51,015 nucleotides of DNA from SBAX01 sp964421865 (GTDB lineage Bacteria > Planctomycetota > Phycisphaerae > UBA1845), in assembly GCA_964421865.1 (NCBI GenBank), contig CAYQZH010000002.1, positions 1 to 51,015 of the forward strand. The letters are read 5' to 3'. How positions within the stretch are numbered: position 1 is the first letter of the stretch; the number at the start of each line of letters is the position of its first letter. Both the position numbers and the translations under genes were made by a program. The notes under the pieces are model-generated. The model did not search any database. It worked only from the letters and a program-made list of their open reading frames with translations, and was not told where the DNA came from. Below are positions 50,943 to 51,015 of this stretch, in pieces.

Positions 50943-51015
50943 CTCTGCCTATGCTACGACGCTACGATCGCCATGACGAGCAGGGAAGAGATAGCGAAGG
51001 TGCCTCGTCCTTTCC

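Noticed and set aside
50974..51015. Possible start of a plus-strand gene (MTSREEIAK) divergent from aroC
   Set aside because: Only 14 codons are visible before the window ends and no ribosome site is seen.

Overview
The window reads as chromosome of a GC-rich bacterium, most likely a planctomycete. I infer this from the planctomycete-style ECF-like sigma factor (motif PETRWSLV near its N-terminus), a decayed HTH/Rep-like protein of a type I associate with planctomycetes, the cluster of a Hanks kinase with FHA, Hsp70 and DUF1566 proteins, and weak use of Shine-Dalgarno sites. The only clear housekeeping block is at the right end: aroC (chorismate synthase), tRNA-Leu(UAG) and ssrA (tmRNA), all on the minus strand. 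Almost everything to the left is accessory DNA.

Layout. (1) 1-16.5 kb is very GC-rich and mosaic. It holds small zinc-ribbon proteins, a TM0106-type RecB/RNase H nuclease, an HNH-AP2 endonuclease, a radical SAM protein and a zinc-ribbon protein with an ADP-ribosyltransferase-like tail. It also holds a 5' group II intron fragment, an IS1634-like transposase wreck, a YcaQ C-terminal fragment and many hairpin repeats. (2) 17-32.1 kb is less GC-rich and mostly on the minus strand. It includes hypothetical proteins, a TPR/pentapeptide/CFI-box protein whose 3' end runs into an IS21 istA remnant, and a tightly overlapping envelope operon (PEGA/beta-propeller lipoprotein, second lipoprotein, secreted RHS-like protein). 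A DUF1566 protein, small cassette-like genes separated by attC-like palindromes, and a sigma factor follow. (3) 32.6-43.8 kb on the plus strand is one coherent cluster: Hanks Ser/Thr kinase, a 43-residue protein, a 1002-residue zinc-ribbon/J-like membrane protein, a divergent GrpE-like protein, a large Hsp70, a TPR-TM-coiled-coil protein, a second short Hsp70-like protein and an FHA protein. (4) 43.9-49.3 kb is gene debris (Rep-like, MerR-type HTH, XRE HTH, a RecD2 fragment joined to a VWA fragment), then an operon of small overlapping unknown genes that stops against the 3' end of ssrA, a classic island integration site.

How it works together. The strongest candidate for an undescribed system is the 32.6-43.8 kb cluster. 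A kinase would phosphorylate partners and an FHA protein would read phosphothreonine. Two unequal Hsp70s with a GrpE-like factor and a J-like membrane-anchored zinc-ribbon protein would form a specialised chaperone machine. The divergent sigma factor and the envelope lipoprotein/RHS-like genes next to it may be its regulator and cell-surface arm. The domain calls are read from the sequence; the joint function is inference.
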